This document shows, in pieces, positions 8,456-17,324 of a stretch of DNA of 64,000 bases (position 1 is the stretch's first letter; the number at the start of each line of letters is the position of its first letter). Below the pieces are notes generated by a model. It made no database searches, was not told the origin of the DNA, and saw only the letters and a list, made by a program, of their open reading frames with translations. The DNA comes from Sphingobacterium sp. SGG-5 (GTDB lineage Bacteria; Bacteroidota; Bacteroidia; Sphingobacteriales; Sphingobacteriaceae): assembly GCF_011043525.1 (NCBI RefSeq), contig NZ_JAAKGO010000002.1:465015-529014 (forward strand), written 5' to 3'. The position numbers and the translations under genes are program-made.

Positions 8456-8998
8456 CTACAAAACACCTAACTTCAGAAACGCGTAGAATAAAGCAGCCGA
8501 ATGCAGCGCCTGTCCAACCTGATTGTTGAATAAGAAAGTTTTTGCTTCATCTATCGTCATTTCAACGACTTCAATGTCTTCTGAATGGTCCAACTGCTGT
8601 TCCTGTATCTTTTTTCCGCCCTGCAGTAAGTAAGTATACGTGATATTGCCGCTGGTTGCTGGATTGGCAAACAGTTCACAAACATATTCGATCGAATCGA
8701 AAGCGTATCCTGTCTCTTCCAACAATTCACGGTGGGCTGCAACTTGAGGATCCTCCCCCTCTTCCACCACCCCTGCCGGGAGCTCTACCATGATTTCGTT
8801 TGCCCCGTGGCGGTACTGCCTCACAAAAAGCACAGTGTTTTGTTCGGTAATAGCGACCATGTTGACCCAGGCGGGATATTCCAACACGTAATATTCTTCT
8901 TTTATATTGCCATTGGGTAATTGCAGTTTATCGACACGTAATGTCGCCCAAGGTCGCTGGATAATATATTTTGAATCAAGCAGGGTCCACTTTTCCAT
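8456..8998 (-). CDS. Nudix hydrolase, ADP-ribose pyrophosphatase-like
   Basis: A 180-residue Nudix enzyme. The Nudix box reads GVVEEGEDPQVAAHRELLEE followed by TGY, with the expected G, E, RE and EE residues. The N-terminal strand region (LDSKYIIQRPWATLRVDKLQLPNG) and LFVRQYRHGANEIMVELPAG resemble ADP-ribose or sugar-nucleotide pyrophosphatases. The substrate is inferred from that similarity. One base separates it from the upstream phosphohexomutase, so it belongs to the same leftward operon. Confidence 0.9.
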   Translation of the reverse strand: MEKWTLLDSKYIIQRPWATLRVDKLQLPNGNIKEEYYVLEYPAWVNMVAITEQNTVLFVRQYRHGANEIMVELPAGVVEEGEDPQVAAHRELLEETGYAFDSIEYVCELFANPATSGNITYTYLLQGGKKIQEQQLDHSEDIEVVEMTIDEAKTFLFNNQVGQALHSAALFYAFLKLGVL

Positions 8999-8999
8999 A

Positions 9000-10742
9000 T
9001 TAATCTTTCACAATATCTGCCATCATATTTTTAATCTTATCGTTTAATTTTTGTGCTACGGTGGCATATTGTGACGTGTCCACAAGTGTTTCCCGGACAG
9101 AACAGTAGAACTTGATCTTCGGTTCGGTACCCGAAGGCCGAGCTGAGATGACGTCACCTTCTACGGTGATGAACTGTAAAACGTCGGACTGTGGGAGTGT
9201 TATTTCTGTTTTTTCACCGGATAATACATGCGTGGCCTCTCTTTGGGCGTAATCGCGTATCTCTTTGATCTGGACGTCACCTATCGTCTTCGGCGGATTG
9301 TTACGCAGATCAAGCATCATCTGTTTAATCTGCTCGGCACCTGTTTTGCCTTTTCGCGTTAGCGAAATCAACTTTTCCTGATAGAATCCATATTTGCGAT
9401 AAAGGTCTAATAAGACATCGAAAAGCGAGAGTCCCTCGCTCTTAAAATAAGCCGCCATTTCAGCGATAAATGCACAGGCATTGACAGCATCCTTATCACG
9501 AACCAAATCCCCGACTAAAAAGCCGTAACTTTCCTCTCCCCCGACAAGATATTTTTCCCTGCCTAATAATTCGGTAATCACCTCACCGATATATTTGAAG
9601 CCCGTTAATGTTTCATAATACTTCACCCGAAAGTCTGTACTGATGTCGCTGATGAGGTTTGTCGTGACGATAGTTTTGACAATGTAATCGGTTTCTTTCA
9701 GCTCCCCTTTGGATTGTTTGGCAGAGAGCACGTAATAGGTAAGCAGGCTACCGATTTGATTGCCGTTAAGTAATTCGTATTCGCCCTGCTTATTTTTTAC
9801 CGCTAGACCAACACGGTCAGCATCCGGATCTGTCGCCATGATAATATCTGCCCCGACCTCTTGTCCTCTTTTTTTTGCCATAGACATAGCCTCTTCCTCC
9901 TCCGGGTTAGGGTAGACTACGGTCGGAAAATTTCCATCTGGGGTCGCTTGATCCTCAACGATAATCACGTTTTCAAATCCCCAGGCGTTTAACATTTTAG
10001 GGACCATGGTAATTCCGGTTCCGTGTATCGAAGAAAAGACAATCTTAAGATCTTTCTCTGCTTTAACGGCTTCGGGATGTATGCTCAACTGCTTGTTGGC
10101 CTGGATATAGATATCATCAAACTCTTCTCCGATGATGTGGATATTATCAGCTACGCGATCAAAGCTGATGTCCGAAACAGATTGGATAGCATTGACCTCT
10201 TCGATGACATTTTTATCGTGAGGGGCGACGAGCTGTCCGCCGTCATTCCAGTAGGCCTTAAAGCCGTTGTATTCTTTCGGATTATGTGATGCAGTAAGCA
10301 TGACGCCACCCTGACACGCAAAATGCCGTACGGCAAAGGAAAGTACCGGTGTAGGCCGCAGCTCTTCAAATAAGTAAACAAGAATATCATTTGCGGAGAA
10401 AATGTCAGCGACCAGATGGCCAAAGTGTTGGGATTGGTTGCGGCTATCATAAGAAACCGCGACTTTAATTAGTTGCTTGGGAAACTGCTTCTTTAAGTAA
10501 TTGGCCAGACCTTGGGTTGCCTTCCCTATTGTATACTTGTTCATTCTGTTGGAACCCACACCCATTATGCCCCGTAGCCCGCCTGTGCCGAATTCCAGTT
10601 CTTTGTAAAACGAATCAATTAACTCTATTTCTTCTCCGCTGTCGATTAGTTTTTGGACATAGCGGACAGTTTCTTCGTCATATTCCGATGTCAGCCATTG
10701 ATTTATACGTTCTTGTGTCGATTTTTCTATATTCATTTTCAT
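9000..10742 (-). CDS. Phosphoglucomutase/phosphomannomutase family enzyme
   Basis: A 580-residue alpha-D-phosphohexomutase, in the size class of bacterial phosphopentomutase/phosphoglucomutases. All four active-site loops are visible: the phosphoserine loop TASHNPKEYNGFKAYW near residue 145, the metal loop DPDADRVG, the sugar loop GGEESYGF and the phosphate loop RPSGTEPKIKFY. ATG 10742 (MKMNIEKSTQERIN) is chosen because a start at 10781 would run into the preceding crotonase gene. It interconverts hexose 1- and 6-phosphates; preference for glucose, mannose or pentose cannot be told from sequence alone. Confidence 0.93.
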   Translation of the reverse strand: MKMNIEKSTQERINQWLTSEYDEETVRYVQKLIDSGEEIELIDSFYKELEFGTGGLRGIMGVGSNRMNKYTIGKATQGLANYLKKQFPKQLIKVAVSYDSRNQSQHFGHLVADIFSANDILVYLFEELRPTPVLSFAVRHFACQGGVMLTASHNPKEYNGFKAYWNDGGQLVAPHDKNVIEEVNAIQSVSDISFDRVADNIHIIGEEFDDIYIQANKQLSIHPEAVKAEKDLKIVFSSIHGTGITMVPKMLNAWGFENVIIVEDQATPDGNFPTVVYPNPEEEEAMSMAKKRGQEVGADIIMATDPDADRVGLAVKNKQGEYELLNGNQIGSLLTYYVLSAKQSKGELKETDYIVKTIVTTNLISDISTDFRVKYYETLTGFKYIGEVITELLGREKYLVGGEESYGFLVGDLVRDKDAVNACAFIAEMAAYFKSEGLSLFDVLLDLYRKYGFYQEKLISLTRKGKTGAEQIKQMMLDLRNNPPKTIGDVQIKEIRDYAQREATHVLSGEKTEITLPQSDVLQFITVEGDVISARPSGTEPKIKFYCSVRETLVDTSQYATVAQKLNDKIKNMMADIVKD

Positions 10743-10755
10743 CTCGGTTTCTTCG

Positions 10756-11520
10756 TTACGTTCGTTGCGTAAGGTTTTCAATAATTGTTTTCAAAATGGA
10801 TCTCGTGCTTGGTCTCCACCACTGCTCCAACACCTGGCGGATGGCCTCATCATGGTCCTGTGCCAGATAGGCCAGCAAATCTTTCCGAAAATTCTGTTTG
10901 GAGTTTTGCCAGGCATTCTTCTCAAACTGCATCATGTTTTTGATCTTCCGTAATGCTGCGGTCTGAATGCGACCAAGACTAACAACCTCATCGACTAATC
11001 CTATGGATAGGGCTTCCGAAGGTGTGAAGAGACGACCTTGCAGTAAGCTGCGGTAAGCCGGTCCGTTGCCCAACCAAAAAGCATACAGCTGAAAAATACA
11101 TTGAGGCACCACGATACCGATGGCAACCTCGTTCAGACCGATAATATATTCTCCTTCCGCCATAACCCGATAGTCACAACATAACGCCAACACACAGCCA
11201 CCAGCAGGACTGTGTCCGGTAATGGCCGAAACCGTAGGCTTTGGAAAAGCGATTAACTTTTGAAGGAGCGTCATAAACCTTTTCCAGAACTGGACCATTT
11301 GGTCATCATCATATTCGTATAACCTTATTAAGTCCAGGCCGGCAGAAAAGAAACCTTCATTGCCCGATAAAATAAGTCCTTCGATAGCTGGATCCTGGGC
11401 TGCGTAATCAAGGGCTTCTATGAGCGCGTTGACAACGTCGATATCCATGGCGTTGGATTTGCCTTTATCTAATAAGATATGATATACGTGTTCCTCTACC
11501 CTTGTTTGTAAAAAATTCAT
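10756..11520 (-). CDS. Enoyl-CoA hydratase/isomerase family, isomerase-like
   Basis: A 254-residue crotonase-fold protein. The oxyanion-hole segments FFSAGLDL and GHSPAGGCVLALCCDYRVM are intact. GLNEVAIGIVVP keeps the single catalytic Glu, whereas the second hydratase Glu is replaced within NGPAYRSLLQG. That pattern and the PAGGC/CDYR wording resemble mitochondrial-type delta3,delta2-enoyl-CoA isomerase (ECI1) rather than a hydratase. It would shift double bonds during oxidation of unsaturated fatty acids. A TATCTTTG box at 11538-11531 (minus) lies 10 nt before the ATG. Confidence 0.85.
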   Translation of the reverse strand: MNFLQTRVEEHVYHILLDKGKSNAMDIDVVNALIEALDYAAQDPAIEGLILSGNEGFFSAGLDLIRLYEYDDDQMVQFWKRFMTLLQKLIAFPKPTVSAITGHSPAGGCVLALCCDYRVMAEGEYIIGLNEVAIGIVVPQCIFQLYAFWLGNGPAYRSLLQGRLFTPSEALSIGLVDEVVSLGRIQTAALRKIKNMMQFEKNAWQNSKQNFRKDLLAYLAQDHDEAIRQVLEQWWRPSTRSILKTIIENLTQRT

Positions 11521-11582
11521 AACTGTATCCCAAAGATAAACACCCTAAGCCATTTATTGTTCAATAAATAGCCGTTATCAAA

Positions 11583-14231
11583 CTATTTCACCTCAAACGT
11601 CACTAATTTCCGGCCGATCCTTCCGTTTAGATCAACGCCTTCCAATGTGATGAGGTACTTGCCCGGTTCGTCTGCGGTGAAAAAGCTGAATGCTGTCTTT
11701 CCGCTCATATCGGAAACAATAGCAGGTTCCCAATGTATAGTTGTGCGTAGATCTCTCGCGAGCTTCACGGCGTTATCGACATCATATTCGGGTTTGTAAA
11801 ACGTGCGCGTCGCATATAAGCCTTGCGGTTGTATTGTCAATATCCCGCGTGGTACGTAGTTGCTTCTCGCCGATAACCCCGATTTGGAGGTTAATATCAG
11901 TAATCCATTTCCGCCATTCATGCCATATATTCCCGTATAGTTCGAGTTACGCAGCACTTCTACGCTTTCAATGTCCATGACATTGATCATGGATATTTCT
12001 TCCGGCTCGATAAACATACCGTCCAGCACAACCTGCATAGGGACGTTTCCCCGCGTATTGTAAGGCGCGCCGTCCACCCATCTAACCCCCATAATACGTC
12101 CCGCGAGACACATTTCCAAGGTTGTACATGTAGAAAGGTCCTCTGCAGTGAGCACCTGATCCGCATTGCCCGGTCCATTTAGATTACTGGAGTTCTCGGA
12201 AACCTCTTTTCGGGCTGTAGCCCTGACGACAACTTCCTCAATGGCGATAGATTTCTCCATCAACCCCGTTCGCTCCAACTGGGCAAAGAATTGTTTGGAT
12301 TGTTTTATCTGATCCAGAAATACAGTGTTTACATCGTTGATTTCCAGTGGAGCGTTCCTATTGGCTGTTACTGCCGGAGGTTCATTCGATTCAACGATGA
12401 TATCAATATTTTTTTTGCCTTTTTTTGTACGTGCGGAAACTAGGAACTTGATACTGTCGGGAAATAACAGGTAACCAAAATCGAAGTAACCTTCTTCATT
12501 CGATACGGTATCGATAAAATCCATGAAATTTTTTGTCGAAATAAGCTGCACGGTGGCGTTTGGCTCGGGTGCCTTTCGCCCCAACTTTTTCGTATAGCCC
12601 GCAATTTTTACTCCTTTTTCTGCTTCAAACTTCGGTTTGATTTCCAGTCCGATGCTGCTCCAGTCAATGTTGCGCCATCCTTGCGTGAGCATAAGGTAAT
12701 CCAGTTCCTGATCTTTTATTTTTCCTTCCGCAAAGTAATATCCCGGCTTCTCAATAAAACCATTGATATCAGCGCTCAGCAACAGTGAAGAAAGTATATC
12801 CGGTGCTGTTTTATAGTCGTCTTGTATTTTGTTGAGGTTTATTACACTTGCAGATAACGCAGCCACACGGATACTATCCCGATCAGCTCCAGCAAGCACA
12901 TGGACTCGGACACTATCGCGTCTGCCGTAGGTTTGTTTGTTTAGCGTCGCCATCAAAGGAAGACGGCTCTCGTCGGCATAGTTGAAAACAGCTCGTTCTA
13001 CGACCGGCATAAACTGACTGTTCAATATACTTATTGTAATGACTCCGGTAGGTAGCGTTGACCTATTTACCGAAAAGGCAAGCTCATTTTTATTTGCTTT
13101 TTGCTTAGAGACATAGTATACCTGGCCCATATGGTGCGCAATAAAATACAGATCTTCGTGATTCACAAGGTTTTGAGAAAGGTTAACCTGGCTGATGATA
13201 CGTTCTTTGTTTCTGGTATTCAAAATAATCGAATAACCTTCGGATACGATTTCCGGCAGGACAACATCCGTAGTGCTGCCGTCTGCAAAAACAGCTGTGG
13301 CAGAGAGGGAGGTGTCCTGACCGACAAATATATAAGATGCACCCATGCCCAGATCATTTGTTTCTATAATGGACAGGGTGTCTGTCCGGGACTTGATGAA
13401 AACCTTAGATTTTACGGCAAGTCCTTGTGGGTTTATGGATTTTACCGCTACATTATTCAGCGATCCTATTAAAATCTTCCCCCCTTCTGCGAACAATTGT
13501 ACACTATTTTTTGAACGAGGATTTGCCGGACGGATAATTTTATTGACGGGCATCTTTTCCAGGTTGTCGAAGCGCAGTTTGATTAAAGTTCCTGCAAATT
13601 TGTTATCTACATCAATCGTTAATATGCCCTGTTCATCTGTGGATGTCCGTTTTTTCCGAAGCGTTTCACCATCTTTTACCAGCTCGTAATACACAGTGGT
13701 TTTGCTCAAAGGTACTCCACTCAGACTTTTTAGTGCTATGGTGTAAGCCTCCCCATCATCTGTTTGCGACACTGAAGTTGCTGTCAGCACATTATCTGCC
13801 CGGCCGTTGCTGATCTGTATGGTCCGATCAAAGAAGTACCGGTCGTCGTCATTCCGCATCCAATTCGTATATGCCCTAAGGCGGTAAGAACCCGCTGTGA
13901 GGGTGTCAATAAGCGGGAGGTCGCCTATTCCTATTCCGTTTAAAATGGGGATCTTTATCGAGCTTACTATTCTATTCAAAGGGTCGATCAGCTCTACATA
14001 ACCGATGTTGCTCAATCGGGAAAACAGGTTTTGAATACCGATGGTTGTATAGGCTTTAAACCATATGGTTTCGCCGGCAGTGTAAGCGTATTTGTCGATG
14101 TGTAGGTATAATTTTTCCTGGGGGTTATTGCCGGAGGTATAATCTACTTTATTCAATACCGTTTGGATATCCTGAGCGGCTATTCGCTGTGTGCAAAGGA
14201 ATAAGAGGAGCAGATAGAAGACTCTTTTCAT
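11583..14231 (-). CDS. Secreted MG2-like protein with TonB plug domain, no barrel
   Basis: An 882-residue exported protein. The signal peptide (MKRVFYLLLLFLCTQRIAAQ) is followed by an alpha-2-macroglobulin MG2-like domain (EKLYLHIDKYAYTAGETIWF, GSYRLRAYTNWMRN), further beta-sandwich repeats, and near residue 690 a TonB-receptor plug domain (TTLEMCLAGRIMGVRW, VVLDGMFIEPEEISMI, IESVEVLRNSNYTGIYG). No beta-barrel follows. Such proteins are frequent in Bacteroidota; the role is unknown, perhaps assembly or sensing at the outer membrane. Monocistronic, with a 60-bp gap to the crotonase gene. Confidence 0.85.
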   Translation of the reverse strand: MKRVFYLLLLFLCTQRIAAQDIQTVLNKVDYTSGNNPQEKLYLHIDKYAYTAGETIWFKAYTTIGIQNLFSRLSNIGYVELIDPLNRIVSSIKIPILNGIGIGDLPLIDTLTAGSYRLRAYTNWMRNDDDRYFFDRTIQISNGRADNVLTATSVSQTDDGEAYTIALKSLSGVPLSKTTVYYELVKDGETLRKKRTSTDEQGILTIDVDNKFAGTLIKLRFDNLEKMPVNKIIRPANPRSKNSVQLFAEGGKILIGSLNNVAVKSINPQGLAVKSKVFIKSRTDTLSIIETNDLGMGASYIFVGQDTSLSATAVFADGSTTDVVLPEIVSEGYSIILNTRNKERIISQVNLSQNLVNHEDLYFIAHHMGQVYYVSKQKANKNELAFSVNRSTLPTGVITISILNSQFMPVVERAVFNYADESRLPLMATLNKQTYGRRDSVRVHVLAGADRDSIRVAALSASVINLNKIQDDYKTAPDILSSLLLSADINGFIEKPGYYFAEGKIKDQELDYLMLTQGWRNIDWSSIGLEIKPKFEAEKGVKIAGYTKKLGRKAPEPNATVQLISTKNFMDFIDTVSNEEGYFDFGYLLFPDSIKFLVSARTKKGKKNIDIIVESNEPPAVTANRNAPLEINDVNTVFLDQIKQSKQFFAQLERTGLMEKSIAIEEVVVRATARKEVSENSSNLNGPGNADQVLTAEDLSTCTTLEMCLAGRIMGVRWVDGAPYNTRGNVPMQVVLDGMFIEPEEISMINVMDIESVEVLRNSNYTGIYGMNGGNGLLILTSKSGLSARSNYVPRGILTIQPQGLYATRTFYKPEYDVDNAVKLARDLRTTIHWEPAIVSDMSGKTAFSFFTADEPGKYLITLEGVDLNGRIGRKLVTFEVK

Positions 14232-14333
14232 GTATGTTTTTAGTGAAATATGATATCACTAGGGAAAGTTAAAAAATATTTAGATAAATAAATGATGATA
14301 TCTAATTTTTTATGTTTTCTAAGCTTACATCAA

Positions 14334-14341
14334 TATATTTG
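14334..14341 (+). promoter_or_regulatory. purD -7 box, 4 nt before the ATG
   Basis: TATATTTG at 14334-14341 is a perfect TAnnTTTG. The purD ATG at 14346 follows after four bases, so transcription probably begins at or next to the start codon. The -33 region is not well matched. Confidence 0.55.
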
Positions 14342-14345
14342 CGCT

Positions 14346-15620
14346 ATGAATGTTTTAATCGTTGGTTCAGGCGGGCGCGAATCTGCCTTTGCCTATAAGA
14401 TATCCCAAAGTCCAAAGCTCACAAATTTATATATTGCCCCGGGCAATGCCGGCACAGGACAATATGGTACAAATGTCGATCTTAAGGTGACAGATTTTGA
14501 AGGAATTGCAGCGTTCGCATTAGCCCATGCGATCAGCCTCGTTCTGGTCGGACCCGAGGAGCCTTTGGTTAAAGGTATTCATGATTATTTTCTGAGTAGA
14601 GAAGATATCCGGCATATTGCTGTTATCGGACCGCAACAATTAGGGGCCCAATTGGAAGGGTCCAAAGATTTTTCCAAGGAATTTATGTTTAGGCACCAGA
14701 TTCCGACGGCTGCCTATAAGTCTTTTGACAAATCGAATCTGGAAGAGGGATTAGTTTATCTGGAAACACAACAGCTGCCCATCGTATTAAAGGCCGATGG
14801 CCTTGCGGCGGGCAAAGGCGTGTTGATCTGCGCGACCTACGAAGAAGCCAAGGCGGAGCTAACGGCGATGATTGCCGAGGCGAAGTTTGGCGAAGCCAGT
14901 AGCGTGGTTGTTATTGAGGAGTTCCTCAAAGGGATAGAGCTGTCTGTTTTCGTACTTACGGATGGGGATTCCTATAAAATTCTTCCTTCGGCAAAAGACT
15001 ATAAGCGGATCGGTGAAGGAGATACGGGGTTAAATACGGGCGGTATGGGGTCGATCTCTCCGGTGCCTTTTGCGGACGAAGCTTTTCTTACGAAGGTGGA
15101 AGAAAGGATCATTAAGCCTACCGTTCAGGGGCTGAAAAAAGATAATATTCCTTACAAAGGGTTTATTTTTATCGGGTTGATGAATGTCGAGGGAGAGCCT
15201 TATGTTATCGAGTATAACGTGCGCATGGGCGATCCGGAGACTGAGTCTGTCCTGCCGCGTATCGAGTCTGATTTAGTGGATCTATTGGAGGGAGTAGCAA
15301 AAGGTGATCTGGCAAGCCGTTCGTATACGGTAAGTCCCAAAACGGCGGTGACGGTGATGTTGGTCTCGGGCGGATATCCAGGGGACTATGAAAACGGAAA
15401 GGTGATTTCCAATATCGAGAATGTAAAGGAGTCTATCGTGTTCCATGCAGGAACGAAGGAAGTCAATGGCGAGGTGGTCACCGCAGGAGGCCGTGTTATC
15501 GCTGTGACGACGCTACAGGATGATCTTTTTAGTGCTTTGCAACAAGCTACAGCCGATGCCGGCCGGATCTTTTTCCAGGGGAAATATTTCCGCACGGACA
15601 TCGGTTTCGATCTGATTTAA
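14346..15620 (+). CDS. purD: Phosphoribosylamine--glycine ligase
   Basis: A 424-residue ATP-grasp enzyme of purine synthesis joining 5-phosphoribosylamine and glycine to GAR. The start MNVLIVGSGGRESAFA at ATG 14346 is the canonical PurD N-terminus; an in-frame ATG at 14292 would add 18 non-conserved residues. Motifs: GPEEPLVKGI, LKADGLAAGKGV (ATP-grasp), VVIEEFLKGIELS, DYKRIGEGDTGLNTGGMGS and EYNVRMGDPETE. It stands alone, followed by tRNA-Glu. Confidence 0.97.
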   Translation: MNVLIVGSGGRESAFAYKISQSPKLTNLYIAPGNAGTGQYGTNVDLKVTDFEGIAAFALAHAISLVLVGPEEPLVKGIHDYFLSREDIRHIAVIGPQQLGAQLEGSKDFSKEFMFRHQIPTAAYKSFDKSNLEEGLVYLETQQLPIVLKADGLAAGKGVLICATYEEAKAELTAMIAEAKFGEASSVVVIEEFLKGIELSVFVLTDGDSYKILPSAKDYKRIGEGDTGLNTGGMGSISPVPFADEAFLTKVEERIIKPTVQGLKKDNIPYKGFIFIGLMNVEGEPYVIEYNVRMGDPETESVLPRIESDLVDLLEGVAKGDLASRSYTVSPKTAVTVMLVSGGYPGDYENGKVISNIENVKESIVFHAGTKEVNGEVVTAGGRVIAVTTLQDDLFSALQQATADAGRIFFQGKYFRTDIGFDLI

Positions 15621-15627
15621 AAAATAT

Positions 15628-15658
15628 TTTGGAAAATATAGCAAAGCTTTTATATTTG
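15628..15658 (+). promoter_or_regulatory. tRNA-Glu promoter
   Basis: TTTG at 15628-15631, exactly 19 bp, then TATATTTG at 15651-15658. Both elements match the Bacteroidota consensus. The mature tRNA begins 18 bp after the -7 box. Confidence 0.85.
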
Positions 15659-15676
15659 CACACCGAAGCACAGTAG

Positions 15677-15748
15677 GGCCCGTTCGTCTAGGGGTTAGGA
15701 CGCAAGATTTTCATTCTTGAAACAGGGGTTCGATTCCCCTACGGGCTA
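15677..15748 (+). tRNA. tRNA-Glu (anticodon TTC)
   Basis: A full cloverleaf can be drawn: acceptor GGCCCGT with ACGGGCT (one terminal G-U pair), D arm GTCTAGGGGTTAGGAC, anticodon stem CAAGA/TCTTG with loop TTTTCAT giving anticodon TTC (Glu), and T arm AGGGG-TTCGATT-CCCCT. CCA is not encoded. Own promoter upstream and terminator downstream. It marks the left edge of an accessory stretch. Confidence 0.97.
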
Positions 15749-15756
15749 CTAAAAAC

Positions 15757-15788
15757 GCATCAATCACACCCGATTGGTGCTTTTTTTA
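15757..15788 (+). terminator. tRNA-Glu terminator
   Basis: Stem GCATCAATC with GATTGGTGC (one wobble pair), loop ACACCC, then seven T. The right arm and T run are also the beginning of the repeat that recurs at 19,445. Confidence 0.75.
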
Positions 15789-15885
15789 TGCCATAGGTCG
15801 CGAAATAGGGCGAATTGATTTGGTTTATTTTGAACTGTTTTGCACTATTTTGGGTAGTTTACTTCCCCCATAGTTGCCCCTTTTT
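15772..15885 (+). repeat. Degenerate direct repeat, copy A (tRNA side)
   Basis: 15772-15798 matches 19445-19471 at 24 of 27 positions (GATTGGTGC, T run, ATGC, AT, GGT). 15849-15885 (GGGTAG, TACTTCCCCCATAG, CCCCTTTT) matches 19468-19500 with few changes. The two blocks are separated by 50-55 bp here but adjoin in copy B. Confidence 0.65.
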
Positions 15886-15994
15886 AGCCAATAGATATTT
15901 TGCATATCTTTGAGAGTTCTACAATGCAAAATATGCAGAGCAAATCAATTAGAAAATAAACAATATCATTCCGAAAAAATAAACTATTGAGATC

Positions 15995-16360
15995 ATGAAA
16001 TTTTTGGGAGGCTTTATTACAGGAGTTGCGGGGACAATTCTAGCTCTTTTTTTAATTTATTCTGTAAGTGAATCTGACGACACACTCACGGGACTAACAA
16101 TGTTTTCTGAAAAAGGAGAGTGTATTACTAAAAACAATTTAAAAATTTTCCAAACCGTAAAGCCCAACATGGCACTAGCGGAGTTCGGTAAGTATCCTAA
16201 CAAAATACTCGTTCTGCTTCTTAATTATGAGAATAAGTCATATTATGATGAACAGAAAATACCAATTCCTACCGGTAAGTGTGCAAGACAAATAGGCACT
16301 TATCAATATAGAACAAAAATGGAAGTATTAAAAACCGTCCCCGTGGTAGTTATTGAATAA
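15995..16360 (+). CDS. Membrane-anchored hypothetical protein (121 aa)
   Basis: A 121-residue protein with one N-terminal transmembrane helix (residues 4-24, GGFITGVAGTILALFLIYSV) and a small extracytoplasmic domain with two cysteines. I do not recognise the family. Composition is clearly more AT-rich than the neighbouring core genes, which fits acquired DNA. It precedes the RES-like gene by 58 bp in the same direction, so the two may be co-transcribed. Confidence 0.55.
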   Translation: MKFLGGFITGVAGTILALFLIYSVSESDDTLTGLTMFSEKGECITKNNLKIFQTVKPNMALAEFGKYPNKILVLLLNYENKSYYDEQKIPIPTGKCARQIGTYQYRTKMEVLKTVPVVVIE

Positions 16361-16418
16361 CGAAAATAGGTAAAGTTGAATTGAGTCTGAAACCCTTTGA
16401 GGAAACTAAGTTTGTTTT

Positions 16419-17324
16419 ATGTTGAACGATATTGATAAAGTAAAAGAACTGCTCTCGAAAATTGAAGTAGTTGAGATAATAAAAAAAATCGAAATTTATA
16501 GGAAATTAGATTTCAAAACGATAAGTGACCAAGATTTATTTAATGAAATATTGAAGGTAATTTTGGTCAATGTGAATGGAGTGGATCGTTCATTTTTATT
16601 TCCGAGATTAGCGTCATATCCGCACAAAACTAAATTTTACCGAGTGCGAGCGGTAGAATCTGACGACCATTATTGCCCATTAAAAGCGATGACTTTCGAA
16701 CAAGATGCATGGAATCCCCCTAGTGAATTTATTAAAAAAAGAGGCAGATTGAATAATATCCACGAATCTTTGTTATATACATCACCAATAAATCCATTTG
16801 TTGCTGTAGAAGAAATTAAGGTTAAAGACGGCGAGTGGTTTTGTTTAATTGTTTATGAGGCTAAAGTTGAGATAAAAGTTTCTATTATTGGACAGTGGGA
16901 AGATCTGCCTGAATTAAGCGCAGATGAAAATTTAAAAATGCGTATTATTTCCAATTTTTTAAATGACGAATTTACAAGAGATGTTGGGGAGGGAACTGAG
17001 TATCTCTACAGAGCATCTGAAAGAATTGCAAAAGATTATTTTGATCTACCTCCCAGAATTGTGCAAGACGCTTGGTGTTACCCATCAATAGCTCAGAAAA
17101 ACTGCGCAAATGTTTGTTTTAGACCCGAAATAGCTAAGGATGTACTGAAGTTGGTGGGTGTTCAAATTTGTAAGATAACAAAAGAAAACGGTGATTATTT
17201 GTTTACTTGTCCAGTAATTGCAACAGGATTTGACGATGATAAGAAATTTAAATACTACTCAGTTGATCATCCTATTTGCAAAGAAATATTCCCTGAAATT
17301 CAATTAGGTAAAAATACTGGTTAG
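16419..17324 (+). CDS. Probable RES-domain protein (301 aa)
   Basis: A 301-residue soluble protein, AT-rich. The segment FYRVRAVE (residues 78-85), then GRLNNIHESLLYTSPINPF and AVEEIK (about 117-141), has the order of conserved elements of the RES fold: an Arg in the first strand, GR-N-x-LYT, and a Glu in the following helix. RES proteins degrade NAD+ when they act as toxins of RES-Xre pairs. No Xre antitoxin is seen beside it and the protein is longer than the classical toxin, so function is open. Assignment rests on motif order only. Confidence 0.5.
   Translation: MLNDIDKVKELLSKIEVVEIIKKIEIYRKLDFKTISDQDLFNEILKVILVNVNGVDRSFLFPRLASYPHKTKFYRVRAVESDDHYCPLKAMTFEQDAWNPPSEFIKKRGRLNNIHESLLYTSPINPFVAVEEIKVKDGEWFCLIVYEAKVEIKVSIIGQWEDLPELSADENLKMRIISNFLNDEFTRDVGEGTEYLYRASERIAKDYFDLPPRIVQDAWCYPSIAQKNCANVCFRPEIAKDVLKLVGVQICKITKENGDYLFTCPVIATGFDDDKKFKYYSVDHPICKEIFPEIQLGKNTG

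Noticed and set aside
13101..13689. Long plus-strand ORFs opposite the MG2/plug gene
   Set aside because: They are shadows of the minus-strand CDS, which has a signal peptide and domain order.
15749..15994. Integrase gene next to tRNA-Glu
   Set aside because: No ORF with tyrosine recombinase motifs exists in either strand between the tRNA and 19,700; only repeat remnants are left.
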